Shown here one piece after another: positions 1-7,362 of a DNA stretch of 12,964 nucleotides. The stretch comes from an uncultured Alphaproteobacteria bacterium. Lineage in GTDB: Bacteria > Pseudomonadota > Alphaproteobacteria > CAAHEQ01 > UBA3637. A model generated the notes under the pieces. That model saw only the letters and a list, made by a program, of their open reading frames with translations, made no database searches and had not been told where the DNA came from. Every line of letters starts with the position of its first letter. Position 1 is the stretch's first letter. The position numbers and the translations under genes were made by a program. The stretch covers positions 1 through 12,964 of the forward strand of contig CALXTZ010000036.1 in the NCBI GenBank assembly GCA_944391545.1. Reading direction: 5' to 3'.

Positions 1-1
1 T

Positions 2-760
2 GCAGCCAAATTGGGCGTCAACATCAATGATTTGTTAATTTCTCAACCAGATACCGGGGAACAGGCTTTGGAAATCGCCGACACGCTGGTTCGTTCCGGC
101 GCGATTGACGTTTTGGTGGTCGATTCGGTGGCGGCTTTGGTTCCGAAAGCTGAAATCGAAGGCGAAATGGGAGATCAACACATGGGATTGCAAGCCCGCT
201 TGATGAGCCAGGCTTTGCGCAAACTCACGGCTTCCGTTGCTCGTTCCAACACATTGATTATTTTCATTAACCAAATTCGGATGAAAATCGGGGTCATGTT
301 CGGAAATCCCGAAACGACCACCGGCGGGAATGCCCTGAAATTCTATGCTTCCGTCCGACTCGATATTCGCCGCATCGGTGCCGTTAAAGATCGTGAAGAT
401 ACTATCGGTAACCAAACGCGCGTTAAAATCGTTAAAAACAAAGTGGCCCCGCCGTTTAAAACGGTCGACTTTGATATTATTTACGGCGAAGGCATTTCCA
501 AAACCGGCGAGATTTTGGATTTAGGTGTCAAAGCCAATGTCGTGGAAAAATCGGGCTCTTGGTATTCTTACAAAGGTAATCGTTTGGGCCAGGGCCGCGA
601 AAGCGCGCGTCAATATTTAAAAGACAATCCGGATTTAATGGCTGAAATCGAAAAAGCTATTCGGGCAGATGCCAATGAATTGGCTCAAAAAATGATTATG
701 GACGATCACGCGCCGGCGCCGACGGAAGAAGCTGCTGCCGCCGCATCTGCCGAAGAATAA
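2..760 (+). CDS. recA: RecA recombinase, 3' part (start lies outside the window)
   Basis: RecA forms ATP-dependent filaments on single-stranded DNA, drives homologous strand exchange and stimulates LexA self-cleavage in the SOS response. The reading frame is open from the left edge, so the gene is cut by the window; it begins at about residue 105 in E. coli numbering. The visible part includes the QPDTGEQALEI segment, the Walker B strand (DVLVVDSVAAL), the MGLQARLMSQALRKL helix, the FINQIRMKIG strand and the DNA-binding L2 loop (FGNPETTTGGNALKF). The C-terminal domain follows (YKGNRLGQGRE, KDNP) and ends in an acidic, Ala/Glu-rich tail, normal for RecA. The gene stops at TAA 758-760 and is followed by a strong terminator. 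Its promoter is not in the window. Identification is very secure. Confidence 0.98.
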   Translation, partial: AAKLGVNINDLLISQPDTGEQALEIADTLVRSGAIDVLVVDSVAALVPKAEIEGEMGDQHMGLQARLMSQALRKLTASVARSNTLIIFINQIRMKIGVMFGNPETTTGGNALKFYASVRLDIRRIGAVKDREDTIGNQTRVKIVKNKVAPPFKTVDFDIIYGEGISKTGEILDLGVKANVVEKSGSWYSYKGNRLGQGRESARQYLKDNPDLMAEIEKAIRADANELAQKMIMDDHAPAPTEEAAAAASAEE

Positions 761-780
761 CGGACAAGACCAAAAAAACA

Positions 781-811
781 AAAGCTCGGTCTTGTCACCG
801 AGCTTTTTTTT
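781..811 (+). terminator. Rho-independent terminator of recA
   Basis: A perfect 10-bp stem (AAAGCTCGGT at 781-790 with ACCGAGCTTT at 797-806) encloses the 6-base loop CTTGTC and runs into a T tract ending at 811. It lies 21 bases after the recA stop. The loop and the first base of the right arm also form the -35 box of the alaS promoter. Confidence 0.93.
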
Positions 812-820
812 CGATATAAT
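792..820 (+). promoter_or_regulatory. Sigma-70 type promoter of alaS, overlapping the recA terminator
   Basis: TTGTCA (792-797) and TATAAT (815-820) are separated by exactly 17 bases, close to the housekeeping consensus. Transcription would start near base 827, leaving a leader of about 27 bases. A ribosome-binding site AGGA (842-845) lies 8 bases before the alaS ATG. The -35 hexamer sits in the loop of the recA terminator hairpin, so terminator and promoter share DNA. Confidence 0.75.
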
Positions 821-853
821 CGCGACACTTTTATTTTTTATAGGACAGATCAA

Positions 854-3496
854 ATGACAATAACAAACGATATACGGCAAAAATTTGTGGATTACTTTGT
901 CAAACAAGGACACACCCATGTTCCGAGTTCTCCGTTGGTTCCACTTAACGACCCAACGTTGATGTTTACTAATTCGGGCATGGTTCAATTTAAAAACTAT
1001 TTTACAGGGGCTGAAAATCCACCGTTCACACGTGCCACAACTTATCAAAAATCTGTCCGTGCCGGTGGCAAACACAACGACTTAGACAACGTCGGGTACA
1101 CCGTTCGCCATCATACATTTTTTGAAATGTTGGGGAACTTTTCGTTCGGCGATTATTTCAAAGAAGATGCGATTTTCTTTGCATGGGATTTACTGACAAA
1201 AGAACTCGGCATTCCGAAAGAAAAGCTGTATGTGACTATCTTTCACAATGATGAACAAGCGCACGACATTTGGAAAAAAGTAGCCAACCTATCCGAAGAC
1301 CGTATCATCCGTATCGCAACCAAAGATAACTTTTGGCAAATGGGAGATACCGGTCCCTGCGGTCCTTGTTCCGAAATTTTCTATGATCATGGAGACAAAT
1401 ATTGGGGCGGTTTGCCCGGCACACCAGAAGAAGACGGCGATCGGTATATTGAAATTTGGAATTTGGTGTTTGATCAATTTGAAGATTTGCCGGATGGGTC
1501 ACGGATCAACATCCCGAAACCCTGCATTGATACAGGTTCCGGTTTGGAACGGTTAAGCGCCGTTTTGCACGGAACAAACGACAACTTTGCAATTGACGTC
1601 ATGCGTGGTTTAATTGAAAATGCAGCCAACATTGCCGGAACCGATCCGGATGGACCGAACCGCATCTCGTTACGCGTGATTGCCGACCATTTACGGTCAT
1701 CGGCATTCCTCATCGCCGACGGTGTTTTACCCTCCAACGAAGGCCGTGGGTACGTATTGCGCCGAATTATGCGCCGAGCCATGCGACATGCACATCTCAT
1801 CGGATGTAAAGACCCGTTGATGTACAAATTGGTCGAAGGATTAAAAGAACACATGGGCGATGTTTACCCGGAATTAGGTCGTGCACAAGCTTTGATTGAA
1901 GAAACATTGAAGTTGGAAGAAACACGTTTCAAACAAACGTTGGATAAGGGTTTAAAATTGTTGGATGCCGAAGTCGCTACCATCGGCGAAGACAAAACAT
2001 TGTCGGGTGAAGTTGCATTTAAATTGTATGATACGTACGGTTTTCCGTTGGATTTGACGCAAGATGCTTTGCGTGCCAAAGAAATCACTGTTGACGTGGA
2101 TGCATTTAACGAAGCGATGGAAAAGCAACGTCAGGAAGCGCGCAAAGCATGGGTCGGATCGGGCGATACAGCCACCGAAAACGTTTGGTTTGATGTCTCC
2201 GAAAAAGTGGAACCGACGGACTTTTTAGGGTACACATCGACCGAAGCCGAAGCGCAAATCGTGGCACTTGTTAAGGATGGTCAGATGGTTCAAACGCTGT
2301 CTGACAAAGAAGAAGGATATATCATCACGAATCAAACGCCCTTTTTCGGTGAAACGGGCGGACAAGTCGGAGATATCGGCCTTATTCAATCGGACAAAGG
2401 AACTTTCCGTGTAACGGATACCCAAAAGAAACTGGGCAAGTTATTTGTTCACATGGGTGTCATGGAAAAAGGGCAGGCAAGCGTCAATGATACCGTTTTG
2501 ATGACGGTTGATGTCAAACGGCGCCGCCGGATTCAAGGCCACCATTCTGCGACACATCTTTTGCAGGCAGCTTTGCAGGACGTTCTCGGCAAACATGTTG
2601 CGCAGAAAGGATCTTTCGTCTGTGCCGATTACTTGCGGTTTGACTTCAGTCATCCGCGCCAAATGACGTTGGATGAAATCAGGCAGGTTGAAGAAAAAGT
2701 CAATGAAATGATTTTAAATAATCTGCCCGGTACGACGCGTTTGATGACACCGGATGAAGCAATTAAACAAGGGGCGATGGCTTTGTTCGGCGAAAAATAT
2801 GGCGAAACCGTTCGCGTTGTTTCTTTTGGGTCTGTTGAAAAACCGGTTTCTATCGAATTGTGCGGCGGAACACATGTCTCGCGGACGGGCGACATCGGGT
2901 TATTCAAGATTATTTCCGAAAGTGCCGTTTCTTCCGGCGTGCGGCGGATTGAAGCCGTTACCGGTATGGCGGCTTATGAATACACCAAACGTGCAAGCGA
3001 TACGTTGGCGGCGGCTTGTGAATTGTTAAAAACGACATCTGATAAATTAACGGCTCGGATTCAAATATTAATAGACGACAAAAAGAAGTTGGAAAAACAA
3101 ATGGCTGACATGCGGCAAAAAGCGGCGCTGGTGGCTTCCTCCGAAGGGGTTGCCGAAAAGCACGATTTGGATGGTTTGCCGTTTACGTTTATTGAAAAGA
3201 CGTTGCAAGATGTTCCGGCCAAAGAGTTGAAAGGCATGGCCGATCAATTCAAAAAAGCCATTAAAACGGGCGTCGTTGCCTTAATCAGCACAAACGAGGG
3301 CAAAGTGTCCATTGTTGTCGGCGTCACGGATGATTTAACCAACCAAATCAATGCCGTAGATTTGGTAAAAATCGGGGCAGCGGCCGTCGGCGGGCAAGGC
3401 GGCGGTGGAAGACCGGATATGGCGCAAGCCGGCGGAAACCAGCCCGACCATGTTCAACAAGCTATCTCGGCCATTAAACAGGCATTGAAAGAATAA
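854..3496 (+). CDS. alaS: Alanyl-tRNA synthetase
   Basis: This class II enzyme charges tRNA-Ala with alanine in the cytoplasm and hydrolyses mischarged Ser- or Gly-tRNA-Ala. The 880-residue protein is the usual full length. Visible marks in order are the catalytic domain (MFTNSGMVQFK; HHTFFEMLGNFSFGDYF), class II motif 3 (DTGSGLERL, residues 226-234), the editing-site HSATH (H564 and H568), CGGTH (C670 and H674), and the C-Ala domain with a glycine-rich stretch GGQGGGGRPDMAQAGG beginning near residue 846. All key metal-binding residues of the editing site are present. The start at 854 is supported by AGGA 8 bases upstream and by the conserved N-terminus. Its position behind recA is, to my knowledge, common in Alphaproteobacteria. 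It probably forms an operon with the LOG-family gene 9 bases downstream. Confidence 0.98.
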   Translation: MTITNDIRQKFVDYFVKQGHTHVPSSPLVPLNDPTLMFTNSGMVQFKNYFTGAENPPFTRATTYQKSVRAGGKHNDLDNVGYTVRHHTFFEMLGNFSFGDYFKEDAIFFAWDLLTKELGIPKEKLYVTIFHNDEQAHDIWKKVANLSEDRIIRIATKDNFWQMGDTGPCGPCSEIFYDHGDKYWGGLPGTPEEDGDRYIEIWNLVFDQFEDLPDGSRINIPKPCIDTGSGLERLSAVLHGTNDNFAIDVMRGLIENAANIAGTDPDGPNRISLRVIADHLRSSAFLIADGVLPSNEGRGYVLRRIMRRAMRHAHLIGCKDPLMYKLVEGLKEHMGDVYPELGRAQALIEETLKLEETRFKQTLDKGLKLLDAEVATIGEDKTLSGEVAFKLYDTYGFPLDLTQDALRAKEITVDVDAFNEAMEKQRQEARKAWVGSGDTATENVWFDVSEKVEPTDFLGYTSTEAEAQIVALVKDGQMVQTLSDKEEGYIITNQTPFFGETGGQVGDIGLIQSDKGTFRVTDTQKKLGKLFVHMGVMEKGQASVNDTVLMTVDVKRRRRIQGHHSATHLLQAALQDVLGKHVAQKGSFVCADYLRFDFSHPRQMTLDEIRQVEEKVNEMILNNLPGTTRLMTPDEAIKQGAMALFGEKYGETVRVVSFGSVEKPVSIELCGGTHVSRTGDIGLFKIISESAVSSGVRRIEAVTGMAAYEYTKRASDTLAAACELLKTTSDKLTARIQILIDDKKKLEKQMADMRQKAALVASSEGVAEKHDLDGLPFTFIEKTLQDVPAKELKGMADQFKKAIKTGVVALISTNEGKVSIVVGVTDDLTNQINAVDLVKIGAAAVGGQGGGGRPDMAQAGGNQPDHVQQAISAIKQALKE

Positions 3497-3505
3497 GGGG
3501 TTTCC

Positions 3506-4117
3506 ATGTTTCATAAAAAAGCAAAGACCTTTTGTCTTTTCTGCGGTTCTCAATTCGGTGATTTAACGGATTTACCGGAGCAAATCGAGGCCTTTGCTTT
3601 CGGTTTATCCGAAAAAGGCTATCGCGTTATTTTCGGCGGCGGTCAGGAAGGATTGATGGGACGTGTGTATAAAGGCGCTGCTCGTGCCAAACAACACCAC
3701 ATCACGGGTGTTCCTTTTTTTTCGATGTTGCATGAATTAAAAGATAAAGCTAAATTTGAAAAGCTATTGATTGCCAAAACGCTCGGCCGCCGCAAAGACT
3801 TATTTGTCAAATATGCGGATGTCTTTGTGATTTTTCCGGGAGCTGTTGGAACTATTGATGAGTATTTTCACACAACCGTTTTAAATGCTTATGGATTAAT
3901 TGATACGCCGATTATCATCGCTAACATCAACGGATATTACGACGTGATGGAACAACTGACGATGTTGCCTGTTCAACATCAATTTATGAAAGCAGATATG
4001 TTGAAAAATATTTACAGTGTTGCCTCGATTGAAGATATTTTGCCTTGTTTTGAACATCGGCCAAATGATGCGTCGTTGTTTGCCAAGTATCAAAAACTTT
4101 TTTCCAAAAACGGTTAA
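3506..4117 (+). CDS. LOG / TIGR00730-type Rossmann-fold protein (possible nucleotide phosphoribohydrolase)
   Basis: Members of this family (LOG, YgdH, lysine-decarboxylase-like fold) cleave nucleoside 5'-monophosphates to base and ribose 5-phosphate; plant-associated members release cytokinin. The 203-residue protein shows GGGQEGLMG (44-52), the RRKDLF segment (95-100) and PGAVGTIDE (111-119). The last corresponds to the family motif PGGxGTxxE, with the second glycine replaced by alanine (A113), while the catalytic-type Arg/Lys and Glu are kept. No signal peptide or membrane segment is seen, so it should be cytoplasmic. AAGGGG (3495-3500) precedes the ATG at a good distance and overlaps the alaS stop, indicating cotranscription and probably coupling with alaS. 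The stop codon overlaps that of the convergent coupling-protein gene. The substrate cannot be told from sequence. Confidence 0.85.
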   Translation: MFHKKAKTFCLFCGSQFGDLTDLPEQIEAFAFGLSEKGYRVIFGGGQEGLMGRVYKGAARAKQHHITGVPFFSMLHELKDKAKFEKLLIAKTLGRRKDLFVKYADVFVIFPGAVGTIDEYFHTTVLNAYGLIDTPIIIANINGYYDVMEQLTMLPVQHQFMKADMLKNIYSVASIEDILPCFEHRPNDASLFAKYQKLFSKNG

Positions 4118-6252
4118 GTCAATACATCCAGTTGAATGTCCAGCGCCTGGCGATGTTCATTCATTTTGCGAGCTTGAACAAAAGCCGGCACCGGAGATGC
4201 TTTCGGCAAAGAAGCTTTTTGCTTCATTTGTTCGTCTTTAAAATAAAGCGGTGTCGCTGCCTGAATAGGACGATGATACCACCCTGTTACTAATACCAGC
4301 TGTTTTTCCATCGCCATGTTCAAAATACCCGTTCCGCCGATGGTGCTGTCTTCAATGTACTTATAACCGCCTTTTTGATAAAACGGGTTCACATCTTTAC
4401 CGAAACCGACCGCACCGCCGTGAGACCCTTCCACTTTGCGAGTCAATTTCATAATCCCTTCCATCACTTTGTTGCGCGTGTCGGGATTGTTTTGACGTTT
4501 AATAATTTTCGCACCGATGGAATTCATAATAATATCGGTTGTGTTTTCTCCGTATTTCGCTGTAATCTGGTGCCAATCCTGAACGACGACCAAGAAAATA
4601 TTCGCCTTTGACCGACCGAAAGTAATCCCGTCCGAAATACTTTGTAAAGACGGCATCCGCGCAAAATCATCCAAAATGAACTCAACCGGATAAGGCCCCA
4701 TATCTGCTTGCAGCGGGCCTTTACTCATTAAATAACCGGTCACCATATTGATAAACAAATTACAGACGGCTCCGCCTTCGTTGTTGATATAAAAAGTAAC
4801 CGGCTCGTATTCACCTGTTTGCGGATTTTTAATCCCGCGCAAATCTTTATAAGTAAAATCATTTGAGGAGGTTCGACTGCGAATAGCGCTGTTTTTAAAC
4901 AGTTCAATGCCCGTCTGTGCCATAGAAATCACGGAAGCCCGTTGCTTGTCCGGCAAAGACAACACTTGGTTTAACTCCAACAACGCCCGACGACTGTAGC
5001 CGTAATAAAAAGTTTCATCAACAATGGTATCAAAAATCGTTTGCCAAACATCCAGACTCATCGCCATGATATCGCCTTGATCACGGCGTTTGCGCAACTC
5101 GATTGTTTTGGAAAACATCCAGTTATTCAATAAATCCAACAGCATCCCGAAAGACGCTTCCCGTCCGACCCAATTGTGCGGCAAAGGATCCCACGTCCCG
5201 ATCGGCACATAATTTTGAAGCGATAATTTTCTTTCTTTAATCGCTAAAATCGCCGATTTTACTTCCGGCGTTTGCTGCATGCCCTGATAATAGCTTAACA
5301 ACACATCCAAATCCGCCGCGTCTATTGTCTTTTGGCGAAGCCTATTTAAAAAATAATCGTTAGCCTGAGCTTGAGCGACTTTGTTGGTGATGTAAATCGT
5401 CAATCCCGTTAAACATGACCGTCCGGCTTTCACCCAATAAGGATCCGTTCCTTCCGGGCCGTCCGGAATTAAAAAATTAACCAACCCGTCAATGTATGAA
5501 TCTCGTCCTTTATGCTGCGGCGGCATATTTTCTTCATTTAACGGGTTCCAACACGGATAATAAACATCTTGTTCGGGAACGTCCACTTTACTGAAGTCCA
5601 TGATAAAAGTCGGCCCTTTTGTAGAACGATAGCCGCTCGTTGCCGCAGCCAACTCCCCTTTGGGATCATGAATAAACAAACAGGCGTTGTCCGCCGTCAA
5701 AATATTCGGAATAACGACCCCGGCCGTCTTACCGGATAAAGGCGCTCCAATGCAAAAAGCCGATCGGGTTTCCGTTAATCGCATCGGTTTTTTCTTGAAA
5801 TTGCCGATGTAAAGGTATTTGCCTTTGAACAAACCCATCTTACGAATATCATCCGAACGCGCCTCGCGACCGCTTCGGAAATACTGCGGCCGATAATCAT
5901 ACGGATTGTATCCGATCATAAAGCCGCAAAACAGCACATAAGCCATCATCGGAATAAGCGGGATTTTCCATTTAAAGAATGACGCCCATGTGGTATGTCT
6001 GGGTTCGTTGAAAATGTAATCGGAAAACCAAGAAAAATATGTCTTTAAAATAAAAACCGGAGATTGAATACTGTCCGCCCAAAATTCGGAAATTTGTGAA
6101 AAAGCATGTGCTGAAAAAGAGCCGCCAACCAATACGGCCAACGTGATAAAGAGGGCTGCCGTCATCCAAAAGACTAAAAAACCCAACCCGAATGTAACGG
6201 CTAAAAAAGCAATGGCGCGGCGACGATCGTTGTATGCAGGATTTAATCTCAT
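4114..6252 (-). CDS. VirD4/TraG-type type IV secretion coupling ATPase
   Basis: Type IV coupling proteins are inner-membrane hexameric ATPases that recruit DNA-protein or protein substrates to a type IV secretion channel. This 712-residue protein has two N-terminal membrane segments (about 12-42 and 99-116) with a short periplasmic loop, the standard T4CP layout. The cytoplasmic ATPase follows: Walker A GAPLSGKT (169-176), DPKGEL (196-201), the DPYWVKAGRSCLTGL region (about 270-284), LPDKQRASVISMAQTG and RTSSNDF (about 433-466), Walker B VEFILDDF (523-530) and the Gln motif VVVQDWHQI (555-563). Walker B ends in Asp-Asp instead of the usual Asp-Glu. The ATG directly abuts the stop of the pentapeptide gene (TAAATG), so translation is probably coupled. 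No terminator is seen downstream. No relaxase or VirB genes are present, so it may serve a channel encoded elsewhere. The exact subfamily is not resolved. Confidence 0.9.
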   Translation of the reverse strand: MRLNPAYNDRRRAIAFLAVTFGLGFLVFWMTAALFITLAVLVGGSFSAHAFSQISEFWADSIQSPVFILKTYFSWFSDYIFNEPRHTTWASFFKWKIPLIPMMAYVLFCGFMIGYNPYDYRPQYFRSGREARSDDIRKMGLFKGKYLYIGNFKKKPMRLTETRSAFCIGAPLSGKTAGVVIPNILTADNACLFIHDPKGELAAATSGYRSTKGPTFIMDFSKVDVPEQDVYYPCWNPLNEENMPPQHKGRDSYIDGLVNFLIPDGPEGTDPYWVKAGRSCLTGLTIYITNKVAQAQANDYFLNRLRQKTIDAADLDVLLSYYQGMQQTPEVKSAILAIKERKLSLQNYVPIGTWDPLPHNWVGREASFGMLLDLLNNWMFSKTIELRKRRDQGDIMAMSLDVWQTIFDTIVDETFYYGYSRRALLELNQVLSLPDKQRASVISMAQTGIELFKNSAIRSRTSSNDFTYKDLRGIKNPQTGEYEPVTFYINNEGGAVCNLFINMVTGYLMSKGPLQADMGPYPVEFILDDFARMPSLQSISDGITFGRSKANIFLVVVQDWHQITAKYGENTTDIIMNSIGAKIIKRQNNPDTRNKVMEGIMKLTRKVEGSHGGAVGFGKDVNPFYQKGGYKYIEDSTIGGTGILNMAMEKQLVLVTGWYHRPIQAATPLYFKDEQMKQKASLPKASPVPAFVQARKMNEHRQALDIQLDVLT

Positions 6253-7263
6253 TTACGCTCTCTTTTTCAATTGAGTTCGTTCCGTCCGCACACGAGCTTT
6301 CTGCCGCCCGATGACTTTAGCACCCTGCGGCAAATCAACTGCTTTTCGGCTTTCTTGTTTTAAATCCCGTGCCTTTTCTTCCGTTTTTTTAGGTTCAACC
6401 GGTTGAACCGGTTTTTCCTTTTTCGGCGGTCGTTTTAATTTTTTCGCATACGGATAAAAAGCCTGCTTTTTCAAAGCCTCTGCTTTGCCATATTCCCCGG
6501 CCTTTTCCGCCCGCTCTACTGCAATTTTACTCATCATGATTTCAAGCGTTCTTTCGGACAATTCCGCAATGCGCTTTTGCTTTTCTTTTAAAGCAAACAA
6601 CCGTTCCGACCCCGCAATGTGGCGTTTATCAATATATGTGCCAGACAAGTTCACGCCGTCCAACACAAAGGCCGATAAATCAATCTCTGTCACATCGACG
6701 TTCGACAAATCCATCATGCGCAAATCCAAAAAGTGCAATTGATCGGGCGGCAATTCCGGCAATTTAATTTTGCCTTGTTCAATTTGCTCAATCAACCAAG
6801 CCAACGTTTCCAAATATTTTTTATTATCCGCATCCATGACCGTTTCGTTCATGGAACAGTTCTTACAAACAACCCCTTTGAAAGCGGCATCCGTCATATC
6901 GGCACCGTCCAAATTCGTGTTTTCCATATACGCATAGGATAAATCGGCTTGTTTCAAAGACGCTTTAGATAAATTTGTTTGCGTTAAATTGGCTTTGGAC
7001 AAGATGATTCCGTCCAGATTAAACCCGGATAAATCAGCCCCTTTTAAGTTAACCCCGGTAAAATCCTGTCCGGCAACGGTTTTACCATCGCGCAGTGCTT
7101 TTATTAACATTAACGCCTGTGGATCCGTTTTATAAGTGTCTGCTTCGCTGGGCAACACATCGGCATCATCGGAAATGTACGGCAGAAAGTTGTATTTATC
7201 TTCTTCCGTCAAAGGTGTAGCGCCGATTTTTTTGGCCGGCCGTTTAAGTTCTTGCATTGTCAT
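6253..7263 (-). CDS. Pentapeptide-repeat protein with basic C-terminal tail, coupled to the VirD4-like gene
   Basis: Numbering here runs from an in-frame ATG at 7287; the ATG at 7263 (residue 9) is the chosen start, because the -10 box at 7270-7275 lies between the two, giving about 336 residues. A five-residue repeat pattern A(D/N)LxxAxL occupies about residues 76-150 (LKGADLSGFN, LSKANLTQTN, LKQADLSYAY), with a second short block at about 192-218 (MDLSNVDV, LDGVNLSG). Such repeats fold into a right-handed beta-helix. A helical, charged region follows (229-275), then a Lys/Pro/Arg-rich tail (280-344) ending RQKARVRTERTQLKKRA. There is no signal peptide or membrane span. The TAA touches the ATG of the coupling-protein gene, so both are made from one mRNA. 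A role as partner, adaptor or substrate of the coupling protein is inference; the specific function is unknown. Confidence 0.8.
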   Translation of the reverse strand: MTMQELKRPAKKIGATPLTEEDKYNFLPYISDDADVLPSEADTYKTDPQALMLIKALRDGKTVAGQDFTGVNLKGADLSGFNLDGIILSKANLTQTNLSKASLKQADLSYAYMENTNLDGADMTDAAFKGVVCKNCSMNETVMDADNKKYLETLAWLIEQIEQGKIKLPELPPDQLHFLDLRMMDLSNVDVTEIDLSAFVLDGVNLSGTYIDKRHIAGSERLFALKEKQKRIAELSERTLEIMMSKIAVERAEKAGEYGKAEALKKQAFYPYAKKLKRPPKKEKPVQPVEPKKTEEKARDLKQESRKAVDLPQGAKVIGRQKARVRTERTQLKKRA

Positions 7264-7269
7264 GGGGTT

Positions 7270-7297
7270 ATTATACCAGAAAACCATGAAATCACAA
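7270..7297 (-). promoter_or_regulatory. Promoter of the pentapeptide / coupling-protein operon (possibly leaderless)
   Basis: On the minus strand TTGTGA (7297-7292) and TATAAT (7275-7270) are separated by 16 bases, and TG precedes the -10 as TGGTATAAT (extended -10). Transcription would start near 7264-7262, at or beside the chosen ATG (7263-7261), and no Shine-Dalgarno sequence lies before it. The nine-base extended -10 is identical to that of the ankyrin gene. Confidence 0.6.
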
Positions 7298-7325
7298 GTT
7301 TCTTTTTTCCGTCGGAAGATTTCCT

Positions 7326-7355
7326 AAAAAAAGGGGAAAGAACGCGTCTTTCCCC
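7326..7355 (-). terminator. Rho-independent terminator of the ankyrin gene
   Basis: Read on the minus strand, GGGGAAAG (7355-7348) pairs with CTTTCCCC (7340-7333). One further A-T pair leaves a 5-base loop ACGCG or its complement, and seven T follow (7332-7326). It starts 7 bases after the ankyrin stop and ends before the promoter of the pentapeptide operon, so the ankyrin gene is a separate transcription unit. Confidence 0.92.
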
Positions 7356-7362
7356 CATCGTA

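Noticed and set aside
2650..2907. Open frames antisense to alaS and to uvrA
   Set aside because: They have no ribosome-binding sites or recognisable products and shadow strongly conserved genes.
3715..3722. Run of eight T inside the LOG gene as a slippage site
   Set aside because: It encodes ordinary Phe codons in a conserved region and the frame is intact; no sign of switching.
4118..4155. CCAGCGCCTGG mini-hairpin downstream of the LOG gene as a terminator
   Set aside because: Short stem, no T tract, and it lies inside the coding sequence of the coupling protein.
7264..7287. Longer start (ATG 7287) for the pentapeptide protein
   Set aside because: The codons lie over the -10 box and spacer of the best promoter, and no ribosome-binding site is suitably placed before 7287. 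Not excluded if another promoter exists.
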